DNA of 6,780 nt from an uncultured Alphaproteobacteria bacterium (GTDB lineage: Bacteria; Pseudomonadota; Alphaproteobacteria; Thalassobaculales; Thalassobaculaceae), in the NCBI GenBank assembly GCA_938028645.1, contig CALIMD010000331.1, positions 1-6,780 on the forward strand, given 5' to 3'. This document shows positions 6,249 through 6,780 of the stretch, piece after piece. A model generated the notes under the pieces. It was not told the DNA's origin and did no database searches. It was given only the letters and a program-made list of their open reading frames with translations. A program made the position numbers and the translations under genes. The first letter of the stretch is position 1, and every line of letters begins with the position of its first letter.

Positions 6249-6780
6249 TTAACTTCTAACCTTATTAGCACCACGCAACGGCACCCCAAATTCCCGATGG
6301 CAAATTTCTGCTAATTTTGAAACACCTTCCTCTATAGTCTCCTTAGACGGATGGCCAAAACATAGACGCAGCTTTGAACTTGCAGGTTTTTGATCTGTAG
6401 ACCATTCCGGTCCAGGATTTAATGCAATACCTTCTCCGGCGGCTAACTGGCCAAGCCTTATTGTATCCACTTGTTCGGGCAGGGAAATCCACAAAAAGAT
6501 GCCACCCTCCGGTAGCTCAAATTCCGCCGACGTTCCAAAATGAACTTGCAATGCTTCTACTAAAGTATCGAGTTTATTCTTAAGGGTTTTGGAGAGACTA
6601 TCAATATGACCATCAAAATGATTACTACAGTATTCAGCAAGCATCATTTGTTCCAGGGCTCCTGTACCGCTATCATTTTTAACGGCGATAATTTGAGAGA
6701 GTAAATGCCAATCTGCGACTAGATAACCCACGCGGAGAGCTGGGGCGATCGTTTTAGAAAAAGAGCCACAGTGTATAACT
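6249..6780 (-). CDS. PLP-dependent aminotransferase (class I/II, MocR or 2-aminoadipate-aminotransferase type), C-terminal part
   Basis: The frame is open from the window edge (first full codon at 6777-6779) to the TAA at 6249-6251 and gives 176 residues; the N-terminal part lies outside. The fragment opens with CGSFSKTIAPALRVGYLVA. The lysine of SFSK (codon 6753-6755) is the expected Schiff-base lysine for pyridoxal phosphate, followed by the LRVGY segment. Further on are PEGGIFLW (residues 90-97 of the fragment) and KLRLCFGHPS, whose first arginine (codon 6366-6368) is the usual substrate-carboxylate binder of fold-type-I aminotransferases. These motifs are shared by free-standing aminotransferases and by MocR regulators, which have an N-terminal GntR helix-turn-helix. 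The missing N-terminus decides between enzyme and regulator. The GTG at 6729-6731 is an internal valine, not a start. The MFS gene begins 5 nt after the stop, so the two probably share a transcript. Confidence 0.88.
   Translation of the reverse strand, partial: VIHCGSFSKTIAPALRVGYLVADWHLLSQIIAVKNDSGTGALEQMMLAEYCSNHFDGHIDSLSKTLKNKLDTLVEALQVHFGTSAEFELPEGGIFLWISLPEQVDTIRLGQLAAGEGIALNPGPEWSTDQKPASSKLRLCFGHPSKETIEEGVSKLAEICHREFGVPLRGANKVRS
6253..6257 (-). promoter_or_regulatory. Weak ribosome binding site for the TTG-initiated MFS gene
   Basis: On the minus strand AGAAG lies 9 nt before TTG 6243, inside the last codons of the aminotransferase gene. It is the only purine-rich element near this start. 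Its weakness together with a TTG codon suggests low initiation that depends on ribosomes finishing the aminotransferase gene. Confidence 0.35.

Overview
The window holds two convergent gene blocks of catabolic character and no recognisable RNA gene, mobile element or CRISPR array. The plus-strand block (1-4985) begins with the 3' end of a luciferase-like (LLM, F420-type) oxidoreductase. Four consecutive acyl-CoA dehydrogenase (ACAD) genes follow, tightly spaced (gaps of 11, 23 and 1 nt). The minus-strand block (6780-5008) contains the C-terminal part of a PLP-dependent fold-type-I aminotransferase and, 5 nt after its stop, a 12-TM major facilitator transporter. The blocks meet tail to tail with about 22 nt between the stop codons.

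The most informative content is the ACAD quartet. By sequence it is two heteromeric pairs in mirror order: small-large, large-small. The two large subunits (1359-2615 and 2639-3841) keep the SEPGxGSD flavin/substrate motif and an ER motif at the helix-G catalytic-glutamate position. They lack the RxQFG and QxHGGxG motifs that normally hold the FAD of the neighbouring subunit. The two small subunits (217-1347 and 3843-4985) show the opposite: they keep RxQFG and QxHGGIG, but SEPGxGSD is degenerate and the catalytic glutamate is absent. This complementary loss is the signature of obligate alpha2beta2 ACADs, as known for ChsE4-ChsE5 and ChsE1-ChsE2 of mycobacterial steroid side-chain degradation and for the PimC-PimD type. 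The second pair closely resembles the PimC/PimD family; the first is more like FadE17/FadE18-type pairs. The block probably oxidises bulky, branched or dicarboxylic acyl-CoA esters (steroid or terpenoid side chains, or dicarboxylates). The substrate cannot be read from the sequence.

The organism looks like a Gram-negative bacterium, probably of Pseudomonadota. The support is the PimC/PimD-like proteins, compact operons and AT-leaning coding sequence (judged by eye, not computed). An uncultivated or marine lineage is possible, but that is a guess. All gaps between genes are under about 55 nt, so no long non-coding stretch exists. The aminotransferase/transporter block may be functionally unrelated to the ACAD block.
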